Shown piece after piece: positions 50,128 through 58,958 of a stretch of DNA of 64,000 nt (positions are counted from its first letter, which is position 1; the number at the start of each line of letters is the position of its first letter). Source of the stretch: Fidelibacterota bacterium (GTDB taxonomy: Bacteria > Pseudomonadota > Alphaproteobacteria > Rhodospirillales > Rhodospirillaceae); the NCBI GenBank assembly GCA_947476895.1, contig CANJRX010000006.1:60238-124237 (forward strand), written 5' to 3'. The notes beneath the pieces are model-generated. The model was not told the origin of the DNA and made no database searches. It worked only from the letters and a program-made list of their open reading frames with translations. The position numbers were made by a program, and so were the translations under genes.

Positions 50128-51900
50128 ATGCAAAAGCCAATCACATCCGCCTCAGCCGACGCGCCTGTTTTGCGCCCGACGCCCGGCCATACACCGAATC
50201 TCGAGAAGCGGTTCGCGGATTTCGCTACCCTTCCTGAATCCCTCGACTATGCCGGCCGCGGCGATACGGGCTTCAATTTCTATTCGGCGCGCGGCGCTTT
50301 GGAAAAGGTTCTGCCGTTCCGCGAGCTGCGCGACGACGCTAAAAGCCATGCGCTTCGGCTTTCAGCGGCTGGCATAAAGCCCGGCGACCGTGTGGCCCTT
50401 CTGGCCGCCACATCGCCTGAGTTTTTGAAACTGTTTTTCGCCTGCCAATACGCTGGCGTCATTCCGGTGCCCATGCCGCTGCCCACCGCCTTCGGCCGCC
50501 GCGAAGCCTACATCGATCAGATCAAAGGGCAGATGACCTCGTCTGCCGCCCGCATGGTGTTGGGGCCTGCCGAGTTTTTGCCCTTCGTCCAGGAAGCCGC
50601 CAAAGATCTATCGCTTGCGCTGGTCGGCACACTCGCCGATGTAGCGGCGCTGCCTGAAGGCAACGGCACGCTCAACCCCGGCCGTCCGGGTGATTTGTCC
50701 TATATTCAATACAGCTCCGGCTCCACGCGCTTTCCCACCGGCGTCATGGTTACGCACGCCACGCTCATGGCCAACTGTCATTCCATGAACAAATACGGCG
50801 CGCGCAATACCGAAGGCGAGCGCGCCATGTCCTGGCTGCCGTTCTTCCACGACATGGGCCTTGTGGGCTTCATGCTGGGCGGCGTCACCAGCCAGTCGTC
50901 GATCGATTATCTTCCGACGGAAGATTTCGCGCGCCGTCCGCTGACGTGGCTCAAGATCATCAGCGACAATGGCGCGAGCATGTCTTACGCGCCGTCGTTT
51001 GGATACGAGCTGTGCGCGCGCCGCGTCTCGACCATGAGCGAAGGTGCCCTCGATCTCGATCTTTCAAAGTGGCGCGTGGCCGGTATCGGCGGCGAGATGA
51101 TCAAGCCCCACGTCATGCAGTCTTTCGCCGCAGCTTTTAAGCCTTACGGCTTCTCGGAAAAGGCCTTCAATGCCAGCTATGGCCTCGCGGAATGCGTGCT
51201 GGCGGTAAGTTTCTCCGATACCGGCGCGGGCTTGCTTGTCGATGTCATCGACAAAGAAGCGCTGGAAGATCACCGCGCCGTTCCGGCTGCGAACGAGACT
51301 GATGGCCGCGCCTTTGTGGCCTGCGGCAAAATTCTTCCCGGGCAGCGCGGCGAGATCCGCGATGAAAACGGCGTTGTCTTAGGTCAGCGTCAAATTGGCC
51401 ACCTCTACGTCGCCGGTGACAGCGTCATGGAAGGTTATTTCAATAATCCCGAAGAGACTGCCGAAGTTCTCAAAGACGGATGGCTCGATACGGGCGACCT
51501 CGCCTACTGGATTGGTGACGAACTGGTCATCGTCGGCCGCGCCAAAGACATGATGATCATCAATGGCCGCAACGTCTGGCCGCAAGACATCGAGTGGACC
51601 GTGGAGCATATCGAGGGCCTGAAGTCCGGCGATAGCGCGGCCATTCTTCTGACCGACGCCAGCGGTGCTGAACGCGCGACCATCCTCGTACAATGCCGCC
51701 CGAGCGAGCCTGCCGACCGTGCCCGCGTCGCCGCCGAAGTGCGCGCGCGCGTTCAAGAGTCCGTTGGTATTGCGTGCGACGTCGTGCTGGTGCCGCCGCG
51801 CAGCTTGCCGAAAACCAGCTCCGGCAAATTGGCGCGCAACCGCGCCAAGAAAATGTTTATCGCGGGCGAGATCGTCGCCCTCGAAACACCCGTCAGCTAG
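50128..51900 (+). CDS. aasR: Acyl-ACP/fatty acyl-AMP ligase of sphingolipid synthesis (AasR-like)
   Basis: 590 residues, FAAL-like ANL enzyme: P-loop YIQYSSGSTRFPTGVMVTH, NASYGLAECVL, GWLDTGDLAYWIGDELVIVG and the catalytic Lys in LPKTSSGKLARNRAKK. Predicted to load a fatty acid onto the dedicated ACP encoded at 52962, giving the acyl-ACP used by Spt. First gene of aasR-cerR-acpR-spt, the order of the Caulobacter ceramide genes CC_1165 to CC_1162. Start at ATG 50128; the frame extends further upstream but into promoter-like sequence. Confidence 0.87.
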   Translation: MQKPITSASADAPVLRPTPGHTPNLEKRFADFATLPESLDYAGRGDTGFNFYSARGALEKVLPFRELRDDAKSHALRLSAAGIKPGDRVALLAATSPEFLKLFFACQYAGVIPVPMPLPTAFGRREAYIDQIKGQMTSSAARMVLGPAEFLPFVQEAAKDLSLALVGTLADVAALPEGNGTLNPGRPGDLSYIQYSSGSTRFPTGVMVTHATLMANCHSMNKYGARNTEGERAMSWLPFFHDMGLVGFMLGGVTSQSSIDYLPTEDFARRPLTWLKIISDNGASMSYAPSFGYELCARRVSTMSEGALDLDLSKWRVAGIGGEMIKPHVMQSFAAAFKPYGFSEKAFNASYGLAECVLAVSFSDTGAGLLVDVIDKEALEDHRAVPAANETDGRAFVACGKILPGQRGEIRDENGVVLGQRQIGHLYVAGDSVMEGYFNNPEETAEVLKDGWLDTGDLAYWIGDELVIVGRAKDMMIINGRNVWPQDIEWTVEHIEGLKSGDSAAILLTDASGAERATILVQCRPSEPADRARVAAEVRARVQESVGIACDVVLVPPRSLPKTSSGKLARNRAKKMFIAGEIVALETPVS

Positions 51901-51902
51901 TC

Positions 51903-52853
51903 ATGGCCCTTCCTCTGGTGGCCGTAACAGGTGCGACCGGCTTCATCGGCCGGCGCATTGTGCGCATGCTTATCGAGTGCGGCTACACCGTGCGCGCCCT
52001 CGCGCGGCGTTTGCCTGCCGGTGTGCAAGCGGATGCCGACGCGGCAATTTCTTGGACTTTAGGGACACTCGAAGATACCGAAGCTTTGACCGCGCTGGTG
52101 AAAGATGCCGTCGCCGTCGTGCATTGCGCCGGGGCGATCAAGGCCGCCAATCGCCAGGCTTTCCTCGACATCAACGGCGGCGGCACGCGGCGCCTAGCCG
52201 AAATCGCCGCGGCCCAGCCTAAGCCGCCGCGCTTTATTCTGATGTCGTCGCTGGCAGCGCGCGAACCCGGCCTGTCGGCTTATGCTTCGAGTAAGCGGAC
52301 AGCGGAGCTGGCCGTCCGAACTTTGCAGCCCGGCTTGCCCGCCGTGATTTTGCGCCCGCCTGCCGTCTACGGCCCCGGCGACATGGAGACCCTCAAGATC
52401 TTCCAAATGGCCGCTAAGGGTTTTGTCCTGGCCCCCATGGTCCAAAACGCGCGGGCGTCCCTGGTCCATGTGGACGACGTCGCCGGGGCGGTGATTGCTG
52501 CCCTCAGGCTGGACGACCTGCCGCTGCAACCCATCGAGTTCGACGACGGCACCCCGGGCGCCCATAGCTGGCCCGAAATCGCCGCCGCGGCAGGGACGGC
52601 GCTCCGCACGGCGCCCAAAGTTATCCCCATCCCGGCCGCCGTCCTCTACTTGGTCGGCGCCGCCGCCAGCCTTGCGGCCGTGCTCACCCACCGCCCGACC
52701 GTGCTCTCGTGGGGAAAAGTGCCCGAATTGTTGCATCCGGACTGGGTCAGCGCCCGCTCAACCTTTCCGGGCTATAAGCCTTTGTGGAATATAGAAAAAG
52801 GCTTCAAGGACACGGTCTCCTGGTACACCTCACAAGGGCTGTTAACATCGTAA
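51903..52853 (+). CDS. cerR: NAD-dependent epimerase-like ceramide reductase CerR
   Basis: 316 residues of the extended SDR family: VTGATGFIG (8-16), Tyr127-x3-Lys131 (YASSKRTAEL), and two hydrophobic segments near the C-terminus (IPAAVLYLVGAAASLAAVLT), which may touch the membrane. In Caulobacter the homologue reduces the 3-keto group of the oxidised ceramide. Starts 2 bases after the aasR stop, so strongly coupled. Confidence 0.85.
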   Translation: MALPLVAVTGATGFIGRRIVRMLIECGYTVRALARRLPAGVQADADAAISWTLGTLEDTEALTALVKDAVAVVHCAGAIKAANRQAFLDINGGGTRRLAEIAAAQPKPPRFILMSSLAAREPGLSAYASSKRTAELAVRTLQPGLPAVILRPPAVYGPGDMETLKIFQMAAKGFVLAPMVQNARASLVHVDDVAGAVIAALRLDDLPLQPIEFDDGTPGAHSWPEIAAAAGTALRTAPKVIPIPAAVLYLVGAAASLAAVLTHRPTVLSWGKVPELLHPDWVSARSTFPGYKPLWNIEKGFKDTVSWYTSQGLLTS

Positions 52854-52961
52854 CGGCTGAGTTGATTTGTAACCTTTCCGTCATTCCCGCACTCTTTCCC
52901 TTAGCACCTGCAACAGAACCCTTTGCAGCAGCGGGTGCGGACGAGGAACGGTTTTAAGGAA

Positions 52962-53231
52962 ATGAACGCCCCCACCGGCGCTGAGCCGTCACCAGATACC
53001 TTGGCGGCTCTCTTCGAAATCCTGAAGTCGTTTAACAAGGCCGGCATCGCACTCACGCCGGGAACGCGGTTCAGCGAAGACCTGAACTTTGATTCCCTGA
53101 TCGTGATGGAGTTCGTCGCCGAAGTTGAGGACGCCTTCGATATTTCGGTGCCGCTCAACATCCTACCCGACGTGGCCACGATCCGTGAGTTGGCCTTGGC
53201 GGTTGAGAAGATCGTCGCTGAAGACAAATAG
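52962..53231 (+). CDS. acpR: Dedicated acyl carrier protein of sphingolipid synthesis
   Basis: 89 residues with the phosphopantetheine site Asp44-Ser45-Leu46 (SEDLNFDSLIVMEFVAEVED). Start at 52962 with AAGGA close upstream. Encoded between cerR and spt; expected to carry the fatty acyl group from AasR to serine palmitoyltransferase. Distinct from the fatty-acid-synthase AcpP, which would sit near fabF. Confidence 0.92.
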   Translation: MNAPTGAEPSPDTLAALFEILKSFNKAGIALTPGTRFSEDLNFDSLIVMEFVAEVEDAFDISVPLNILPDVATIRELALAVEKIVAEDK

Positions 53232-53252
53232 TAATCGTTAGGGGACTTGCAC

Positions 53253-54485
53253 ATGGCCGCTTTGTTAGATCGTTTTGCGCCTATCATGAGCCAACGCGAC
53301 GCACTGTTCGGTGACGACGGCGTCAACCCTTTCCAAGTAAAGATGGATCAAGTTCTGTCGCAGACGGAAGCCATGATTGGCGGACGGCGCACGATCTTGG
53401 TCGGCACCAACAATTATCTCGGCCTGACCTTCGCGCCCGAAGCTTTGAAAGCGGCGCATGAAGCCCTGGATGCTTGCGGCACCGGCACCACCGGCAGCCG
53501 CGTCGCCAACGGCACCTATTACGGCCACAAAGAACTCGAAGACTCCTTGTGCGAGTTCTTCAATAAAGAACACGCCATGGTGTTCTCCACCGGCTTCCTC
53601 GCCAACCTCGGCATTCTTTCGACGCTGATGGGCCCGGAGGATTACATCCTTATGGATGCCGATTGCCATGCCTCGATCTATGACGGCGTGCGCGGCTCCT
53701 CGGCCCAGATCATCCGTTTCCGCCACAACGACGCCGCCGACCTCGACAAGCGTTTGAACCGTCTGGCCGATAAGCCCGGCAACAAGCTGATTGTCATCGA
53801 AGGCATCTACTCGATGCTCGGCGACAAAGCTCCGTTGGCCGAAATCGTCGCGGTGAAGAAGAAATACGAAAACGTCTATCTGTTGTCCGACGAAGCGCAC
53901 TCGCTGGGCGTGCTCGGCAAATACGGCCGCGGCCTGCCGGAAGAAGCCGGTTGCGAAGACGACGTCGACTTCATCGTCGGCACGTTCTCGAAATCGGTCG
54001 GCACGGTCGGCGGCTTCTGCGTCTCCAACCACCCGCAATTCGACATCTTGCGTCTGATGACCCGCGCTTATGTGTTCACCGCTTCACTGCCGCCGTCGGT
54101 GGTAGCGTCCGCGACTGTGAACCTGGGCCTCGTCAAAAACGGCGGCGCGCTCCGCAAGCGCCTGATGCGCAATGCCAACAAACTGCACGCTGGCCTCACG
54201 GCCATCGGCCTCAAGATCGCCTCTGAAAACAGCCCGGTTGTGGCTGTGGTCGCGCCCGATCCGGTGATGGCTGTCGCTTTCTGGCGCGGTCTGATCGAAG
54301 CCGGCGTCTATGTGAACCTGGCTCTGCCGCCGGCGACGCCCTACGGCTATTCGCTTCTGCGTGCCAGCCTCTGCGCTGCCCATACGGAAGAGCAGCTGGA
54401 CGAAGTCATCGCGATCTTCGCCGAAGTCGCTGCCAAAGTCGGCATCGTGGCGCCCGCCGAAAAGAAGCGCGTCGCTGTCGGCTAA
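53253..54485 (+). CDS. spt: Serine palmitoyltransferase
   Basis: The first committed step of sphingolipid synthesis: serine plus acyl thioester to 3-ketosphinganine. 410 residues, soluble PLP enzyme of the alpha-oxoamine synthase family. Lys247 (GTFSKSVGTVGGF) binds PLP. His139 (DADCHASIYDG), Asp213 and His216 (SDEAHSLG) keep the same spacing as in characterised bacterial Spt. GTGTTGSRVANGTYYGHKEL is typical. Start at 53253 behind GGGGA. A strong terminator follows. Confidence 0.95.
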   Translation: MAALLDRFAPIMSQRDALFGDDGVNPFQVKMDQVLSQTEAMIGGRRTILVGTNNYLGLTFAPEALKAAHEALDACGTGTTGSRVANGTYYGHKELEDSLCEFFNKEHAMVFSTGFLANLGILSTLMGPEDYILMDADCHASIYDGVRGSSAQIIRFRHNDAADLDKRLNRLADKPGNKLIVIEGIYSMLGDKAPLAEIVAVKKKYENVYLLSDEAHSLGVLGKYGRGLPEEAGCEDDVDFIVGTFSKSVGTVGGFCVSNHPQFDILRLMTRAYVFTASLPPSVVASATVNLGLVKNGGALRKRLMRNANKLHAGLTAIGLKIASENSPVVAVVAPDPVMAVAFWRGLIEAGVYVNLALPPATPYGYSLLRASLCAAHTEEQLDEVIAIFAEVAAKVGIVAPAEKKRVAVG

Positions 54486-54506
54486 TAGCCTTCTGAGATA
54501 TTCGAG

Positions 54507-54538
54507 AAAAACGCGGGGTCAAAAGCCCCGCGTTTTTT
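54507..54538 (+). terminator. Bidirectional Rho-independent terminator
   Basis: A perfect ACGCGGGG/CCCCGCGT stem with a 7-base loop, followed by six T on the plus strand and flanked by an A-run that gives a T-run on the minus strand. Placed between the convergent spt and nucleotidyltransferase-like genes. Confidence 0.93.
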
Positions 54539-54539
54539 A

Positions 54540-55457
54540 TTAACGCAAGCCACCGCGCTTGATGGTTTTTAAAAGCAGCCGCGCGCCGGTAAAGACGGGC
54601 CACTTGCGGTCTGCGTCTGTCAGTTCAACCTTCACGCCCGAATGCCGCTCGATTTTCCACACGGCATAATCAAGCCCGCCTTGGAACGTGAAGGCGGCTT
54701 TAATAAGCCGCAGCGCATTCAGCGTCTTGCCCTGGATACGCCGCAGACGCCACGCCACGGTCGCACGCTGGCGCTCGTCGGATGAGGCGAGGTCGCGGTA
54801 GAGACCGCTCGCGTTGGTCGCGCCCAAGACGGCCGTGGTCAGTTCGACATAACGCGCCAAGTCCATGGCCACGAGTTCAGCGCTTTTGCTTTCCCGCTCA
54901 GGCCGTAATTCGGCGGCATAGGTTTCACTAAACGCCCGCACCCACAGATCGCGCGCGGTGAAAACGGTGGTCATGAGTGGCTTTGTGCGCGCGATCATGG
55001 TCGTGACAGCCGCAGCTAATCCGTCCACCAGACGACTGCGCAGTTCTTCGTCGCGGGCCTGGAGGATCAGCGTGGGCTGGGCGAAACGCGCCCACAAACT
55101 CGAAGCGAACGTCTCAGGTCCAAGACCGTGCAGAAATTGTCCCACCGAAATCACGGCGACTTTGGCACGCAGGGTGCGGCCTTCAAACGGCATCTCGTGA
55201 TAGTAGACATTGGGCGGCAGCAGCCGTGCGCCGGCAGCGGAAACTACATGGCGCAGTGCTTTGGTGTAGCTATCCACCAGCACATAGAAATCCAGCAAAA
55301 GACCTGCGTCGGTGTTCTGGCGCAGACACGAGCCGTAAAAGATCACACCTGCGGTGGCGGGGCCGTACAGATCGGCAAGATGCGCCGCAAAGGCTTTGGC
55401 AGCGGGGAAAGTGTCGCGCGTGGCTTCGGCCGCGATGATGTCACTCAGTTTTGTCAC
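54540..55457 (-). CDS. Nucleotidyltransferase-like protein of the sphingolipid locus
   Basis: 305 residues. The N-terminal half resembles a minimal nucleotidyltransferase fold (AGVIFYGSCLRQNTDAGLLL then DFYVLVDSY, with G-S followed by D-x-Y). The C-terminal half is helical and basic. The start overlaps the stop of the lipid kinase by 4 bases (ATGA), so both act together. In Caulobacter, genes needed for ceramide phosphoglycerate (the cpg genes) lie in the same place. A role in transferring a head group onto phosphorylated ceramide is inference; the catalytic Asp pair is only partly recognisable. Confidence 0.65.
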   Translation of the reverse strand: MTKLSDIIAAEATRDTFPAAKAFAAHLADLYGPATAGVIFYGSCLRQNTDAGLLLDFYVLVDSYTKALRHVVSAAGARLLPPNVYYHEMPFEGRTLRAKVAVISVGQFLHGLGPETFASSLWARFAQPTLILQARDEELRSRLVDGLAAAVTTMIARTKPLMTTVFTARDLWVRAFSETYAAELRPERESKSAELVAMDLARYVELTTAVLGATNASGLYRDLASSDERQRATVAWRLRRIQGKTLNALRLIKAAFTFQGGLDYAVWKIERHSGVKVELTDADRKWPVFTGARLLLKTIKRGGLR

Positions 55458-56401
55458 AAGGGTATCCGCAGGAAATTCAGTCGGTGCTGGCCATCGAGCA
55501 CCAAGGGCTGGTCGGCTGTAGCTTCGTAAAGTTCGCCGTCCAAGGTATAGGCGCCGGTAAATCGCAGCGTTAATTGGTTGACGCGCTCGGCCGTGCGGCC
55601 GGATCCCGCCGCAAACCGGTGACGCAGAAAATCGATCAGCATTCCAACAATTGACGCGACACCTTTGCGTGCGCTGAGGTAATGCAGCGAGGCACCTTCG
55701 CGTGCCTTGTGCGGCATTGGCCGGATACCAAGCAGCAGTTCATCAAGCGCCGAGACGCCGATGGCGAAGAACTCGCCGTCTTGCAAAACGCGCCCGTCTT
55801 CTTCGACGATAACTTTGCCGCGCTCTGGGTTCGCGCGTAAACCCCGCCACAACAGCACCGCCAGCGCCGCCACGTGGCTGACGGCGTTGGGCATCTTCAA
55901 CGGATAGATATGTTTGCGGCAGAAATGAATTCCTTCGACAACCTCAGCGCAGCCAAAAAATGCGCCGTAGAGGGGCGGCCTGTCGCGGCTTTGGCTTAAG
56001 CATAAGACCGGACGGTTGACGATGTAGCGCGCAAGCGTGCCTTCACGGCGGCACCGCAGTACGGCTTGAAGGGCCGCTTCGGGCGCGCCGGTCAAACTCC
56101 AATCTGCCGCCGTCATGTTAGTCTTGCCTGCGGGCAGCAGCGCGAGCGCGGGCAGGGTGGCATAAGCCTTGCCGTTGAACAGCGCTGCGAATACCAAGTC
56201 CGCTGTGCCGTCGCCGCCGTTGACGATGATGGTGTCGGCGCCCGCATCGGCCGCGCGCTGCACGGCCCCGGCCACTTCCTCCGCCCGGCTGATCTTAAAA
56301 TGGACCAGATTGGCTTCACCCGCGAGCAGGGGATCAATCCAATTATCCCCGCGCAGGTTGCGGGTGCTTCCGCTGTTGGTGATGACGGCGACAGGATTCA
56401 C
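55454..56401 (-). CDS. Diacylglycerol/ceramide kinase-family lipid kinase
   Basis: 315 residues with the DAGK ATP site Gly-Gly-Asp64-Gly-Thr (IIVNGGDGTADLVFAAL), PAGKTNMTAADW and a late LRFTGAYTLDGELYEA. DAGK-family proteins phosphorylate diacylglycerol, ceramide or sphingosine. Location in a ceramide cluster makes ceramide the leading candidate, as for CpgB of Caulobacter. First gene of a two-gene unit facing away from lptF. Confidence 0.82.
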   Translation of the reverse strand: MNPVAVITNSGSTRNLRGDNWIDPLLAGEANLVHFKISRAEEVAGAVQRAADAGADTIIVNGGDGTADLVFAALFNGKAYATLPALALLPAGKTNMTAADWSLTGAPEAALQAVLRCRREGTLARYIVNRPVLCLSQSRDRPPLYGAFFGCAEVVEGIHFCRKHIYPLKMPNAVSHVAALAVLLWRGLRANPERGKVIVEEDGRVLQDGEFFAIGVSALDELLLGIRPMPHKAREGASLHYLSARKGVASIVGMLIDFLRHRFAAGSGRTAERVNQLTLRFTGAYTLDGELYEATADQPLVLDGQHRLNFLRIPL

Positions 56402-56519
56402 AGGGTTGCGTCTATGGGGTCAAAACAGGTTACAGCGACAATATGCGGTATATATCCTTAGCGCCTTGTAATGATATGAAAAAGCCCTACTGGTCCCCCC
56501 GCGGCCCGTCGCCTAAACT

Positions 56520-56542
56520 CCGGCGGTACGGGGTGCCGCCGG
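56520..56542 (+). promoter_or_regulatory. Strong hairpin in the lptF leader
   Basis: A 10-bp stem CCGGCGGTAC/GTGCCGCCGG (one T-G pair) with a GGG loop, ending 40 bases before the lptF ATG. Both neighbours are transcribed away from this point, so it is not a normal gene-end terminator. It is a possible attenuator, RNA-stability or protein-binding element. Confidence 0.5.
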
Positions 56543-56582
56543 TATACCTCTCTGAACTCGGGCCCGGCCCGGCTATGGATCC

Positions 56583-57833
56583 ATGATTAAAGCCATCGAC
56601 CGCTACCTTTTACGCCAGATCGTTCCGACGATTGCGGTCATTCTGTTCATCGCCGCCATCATTCTTCTGATGGAGCGGTTGATGCGTCTGCTCGACATCG
56701 CGGTGGGCAACGGCGTATCCACGCTCGTTGTCTTTCAGATGCTGTTTTATTTGATCCCCTATTACATCGGTCTCGCGCTGCCCATGGCGCTGTTCCTCGG
56801 TGTGCTGCTGGCCTTCCGCAAGTTGTCAGCACAGTCGGAACTGGACGCGATTCATTCCTGCGGCATCGGCATGAGCCGCTTCATCCGCTCGGCCATGGTG
56901 CTGGCGGTGTTCATGATGGGATTTAATATCCTGCTGACCGGCTACATCCAGCCCTACACGCGCTATCTGCTCAACGTCGTCATGTTCAACATCACCTCGG
57001 GCGTGATCCAGCAGGGCATCGGCGAAGGCGTGTTTATGGCGCTGCCCAACGGCTATACCTTGCGCGTCGAACAATCGCGCGGCGGCGGACGCGATCTCTA
57101 CGGCGTATTCCTCTACAAACAGGAAGACGGCGGAAATCTCGTGACCATGACCGCTAAGCGCGGCGAACTGATGACCGGCGGCCTGGATGGTACGGTTTCT
57201 CTGCGCCTTTACGAAGTGAACCGTTCCGAATGGGTGCCAGAAACCAAAGCCGTCTCCACGTTAGAGACCGGCATGATGGATTGGCCGCTGAACCTGTCCG
57301 ATCTGGTGAAGTTCCGCGGCCGCGGCGGCGACACCCGCGAGCTGACGTTGATGGAACTCATGCGCGGCTATCGTCTCAATCTTATCGCGGGCCGTCACGG
57401 CAATGTCGCCGACGCCAACCCCGCACCCGATAAGCCGCCGGAGGAAGTCATCGCGCCGTCGGCGGTCGCCTCTGAATTCCACGGGCGCATCGTGTTCTCG
57501 CTCTCCATGCTGCTGCTGCCGATCCTGGCCGCGCCGCTTGGCATTATGACCAATCGCGCCAGCCGTTCGTTTGGCTTGATCTTCGGCCTGTTAATCCTGG
57601 TCAGCTATCATAAGGTTCTGGAATTCGCGGGCGCTTATGCCGCCTCTACCGGGGCTCCTGCCGGGATCATGCTCTGGAGCGCCTTCGCAATATTCACCGC
57701 CGCAACGCTTTATCTTTTCTACCGCACCGAAAAGCAGGCTGGAACGCCGCCGGTTCTGCTTATGGAAGCGCGCTGGGTGGCCTTTACCGACCGTATTGTT
57801 GCGGTGTTCCGTCCTAAACGTGTGGCCGCCTAA
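56583..57833 (+). CDS. lptF: LptF/LptG-family permease, first subunit (LptF)
   Basis: 416 residues: three N-terminal membrane segments, a periplasmic beta-jellyroll (~140-300) and three C-terminal segments (FGLIFGLLILVSYHKVLEFA), the YjgP/YjgQ layout. N-terminus IDRYLLRQIVPTIAVILFIA is characteristic. Extracts lipids from the inner membrane with LptB and LptG. It lies between ceramide kinase and ceramide synthase genes rather than next to lptD/surA. The stop overlaps the lptG start (TAATG). Confidence 0.9.
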   Translation: MIKAIDRYLLRQIVPTIAVILFIAAIILLMERLMRLLDIAVGNGVSTLVVFQMLFYLIPYYIGLALPMALFLGVLLAFRKLSAQSELDAIHSCGIGMSRFIRSAMVLAVFMMGFNILLTGYIQPYTRYLLNVVMFNITSGVIQQGIGEGVFMALPNGYTLRVEQSRGGGRDLYGVFLYKQEDGGNLVTMTAKRGELMTGGLDGTVSLRLYEVNRSEWVPETKAVSTLETGMMDWPLNLSDLVKFRGRGGDTRELTLMELMRGYRLNLIAGRHGNVADANPAPDKPPEEVIAPSAVASEFHGRIVFSLSMLLLPILAAPLGIMTNRASRSFGLIFGLLILVSYHKVLEFAGAYAASTGAPAGIMLWSAFAIFTAATLYLFYRTEKQAGTPPVLLMEARWVAFTDRIVAVFRPKRVAA

Positions 57834-58909
57834 TGACCCTCTCGCGTTATCTCATGAAAGCTTTTATCGGCCGCTTCACCATGTTGTTGGTGGGCCTGGT
57901 CCTGTTCTTGCAGACGCTTGATCTGCTGGCGACGGCTAATGACGTCTTGGCCGGTGGCGGCGATCCGGTGAACGCGCTTTCCCGCTATGTCATGCTGCGC
58001 ATACCTTCGCTGATAGAAACCGTCGCGCCCTTGGCGGCGCTTCTGGGCGCGCTGACCTCGATGGTTGGTATGGCGACGACCAGCGAGATCCTGGCCATGC
58101 GCGCTGCGGGCCGTTCAGTTTTGAGTCTCGTCGGCGGGCTGGTCAGCGTGGGCCTAGCGCTTTCGGTCCTACTGTTTGTGTTTTCAGAATTTGTGGTGGT
58201 CCCAGCCAACGGCGAGCTGCAGCAGTGGCGTGATGCCGGTTTTAAGACCGGCGAACAAAAAGTTGCCACCGGTGAAGACGTTTGGATGAAGGAAGGCGCC
58301 ACACTTATCCGTGTGGGCCAGGTGATGCGCGACGGCGCGGTGCTTCAGGATGTACGCCTGTTCAAGCAAAACACCGAAGGCACTATCATCGGCATTTACA
58401 ATATCCGCCTCGCGCTTTGGGAAAATAACGCTTGGTCGGTTGTTGAAATGACGCGGCTGGGCGGCACGGCTGCGACCGAAAACGAACCGCTCACCTGGGA
58501 CACGAAACTGAGGCCCGAGCACTTTGTGCGCGACACCAACCATCCCAACGAGCTGTCGCTCAACGCCTTGCAGCAATATATCGGCACGGTCAACATTGGC
58601 TCGCGCCCGGGATATTTCTACGACACCTGGCTTCAACAAAAATTGGCGGGCCCAATTGTGCTGGCCCTCATGCCGCTTCTGGCCGCCATTGCTGCATTCG
58701 CCCATCATCGCTCGGGTAGCTCCGTCGTGACGCTCGTTTGGGGCATCACCATTGGTTTTGCGTTCATCGTCGTTGACAACATTGTGCTCGCCTTTGGTCA
58801 GTTCGGCTCATTGCCGCCGGTTGTGGCGGCATGGCTGCCCATTGCGCTGTTTGGAACGCTGGGCCTCTGGCTCATCTTTAACCTTGAACATACTGGCGCG
58901 CGTACCTGA
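57833..58909 (+). CDS. lptG: LptF/LptG-family permease, second subunit (LptG)
   Basis: 358 residues with the same six-segment plus jellyroll plan: TLSRYLMKAFIGRFTMLLVG at the start, MATTSEILAMRAAGRSVLSL as the LptB-coupling region and FAHHRSGSSVVTLVWGITIG late. Partner of LptF. Whether the pair moves LPS or sphingolipid is open. The fatty acid hydroxylase starts 49 bases downstream. Confidence 0.9.
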   Translation: MTLSRYLMKAFIGRFTMLLVGLVLFLQTLDLLATANDVLAGGGDPVNALSRYVMLRIPSLIETVAPLAALLGALTSMVGMATTSEILAMRAAGRSVLSLVGGLVSVGLALSVLLFVFSEFVVVPANGELQQWRDAGFKTGEQKVATGEDVWMKEGATLIRVGQVMRDGAVLQDVRLFKQNTEGTIIGIYNIRLALWENNAWSVVEMTRLGGTAATENEPLTWDTKLRPEHFVRDTNHPNELSLNALQQYIGTVNIGSRPGYFYDTWLQQKLAGPIVLALMPLLAAIAAFAHHRSGSSVVTLVWGITIGFAFIVVDNIVLAFGQFGSLPPVVAAWLPIALFGTLGLWLIFNLEHTGART

Positions 58910-58958
58910 CGCGGCTTATATACGGGGCGTCCTGCGGCCCGCTTTTGGGGGTTAACCG

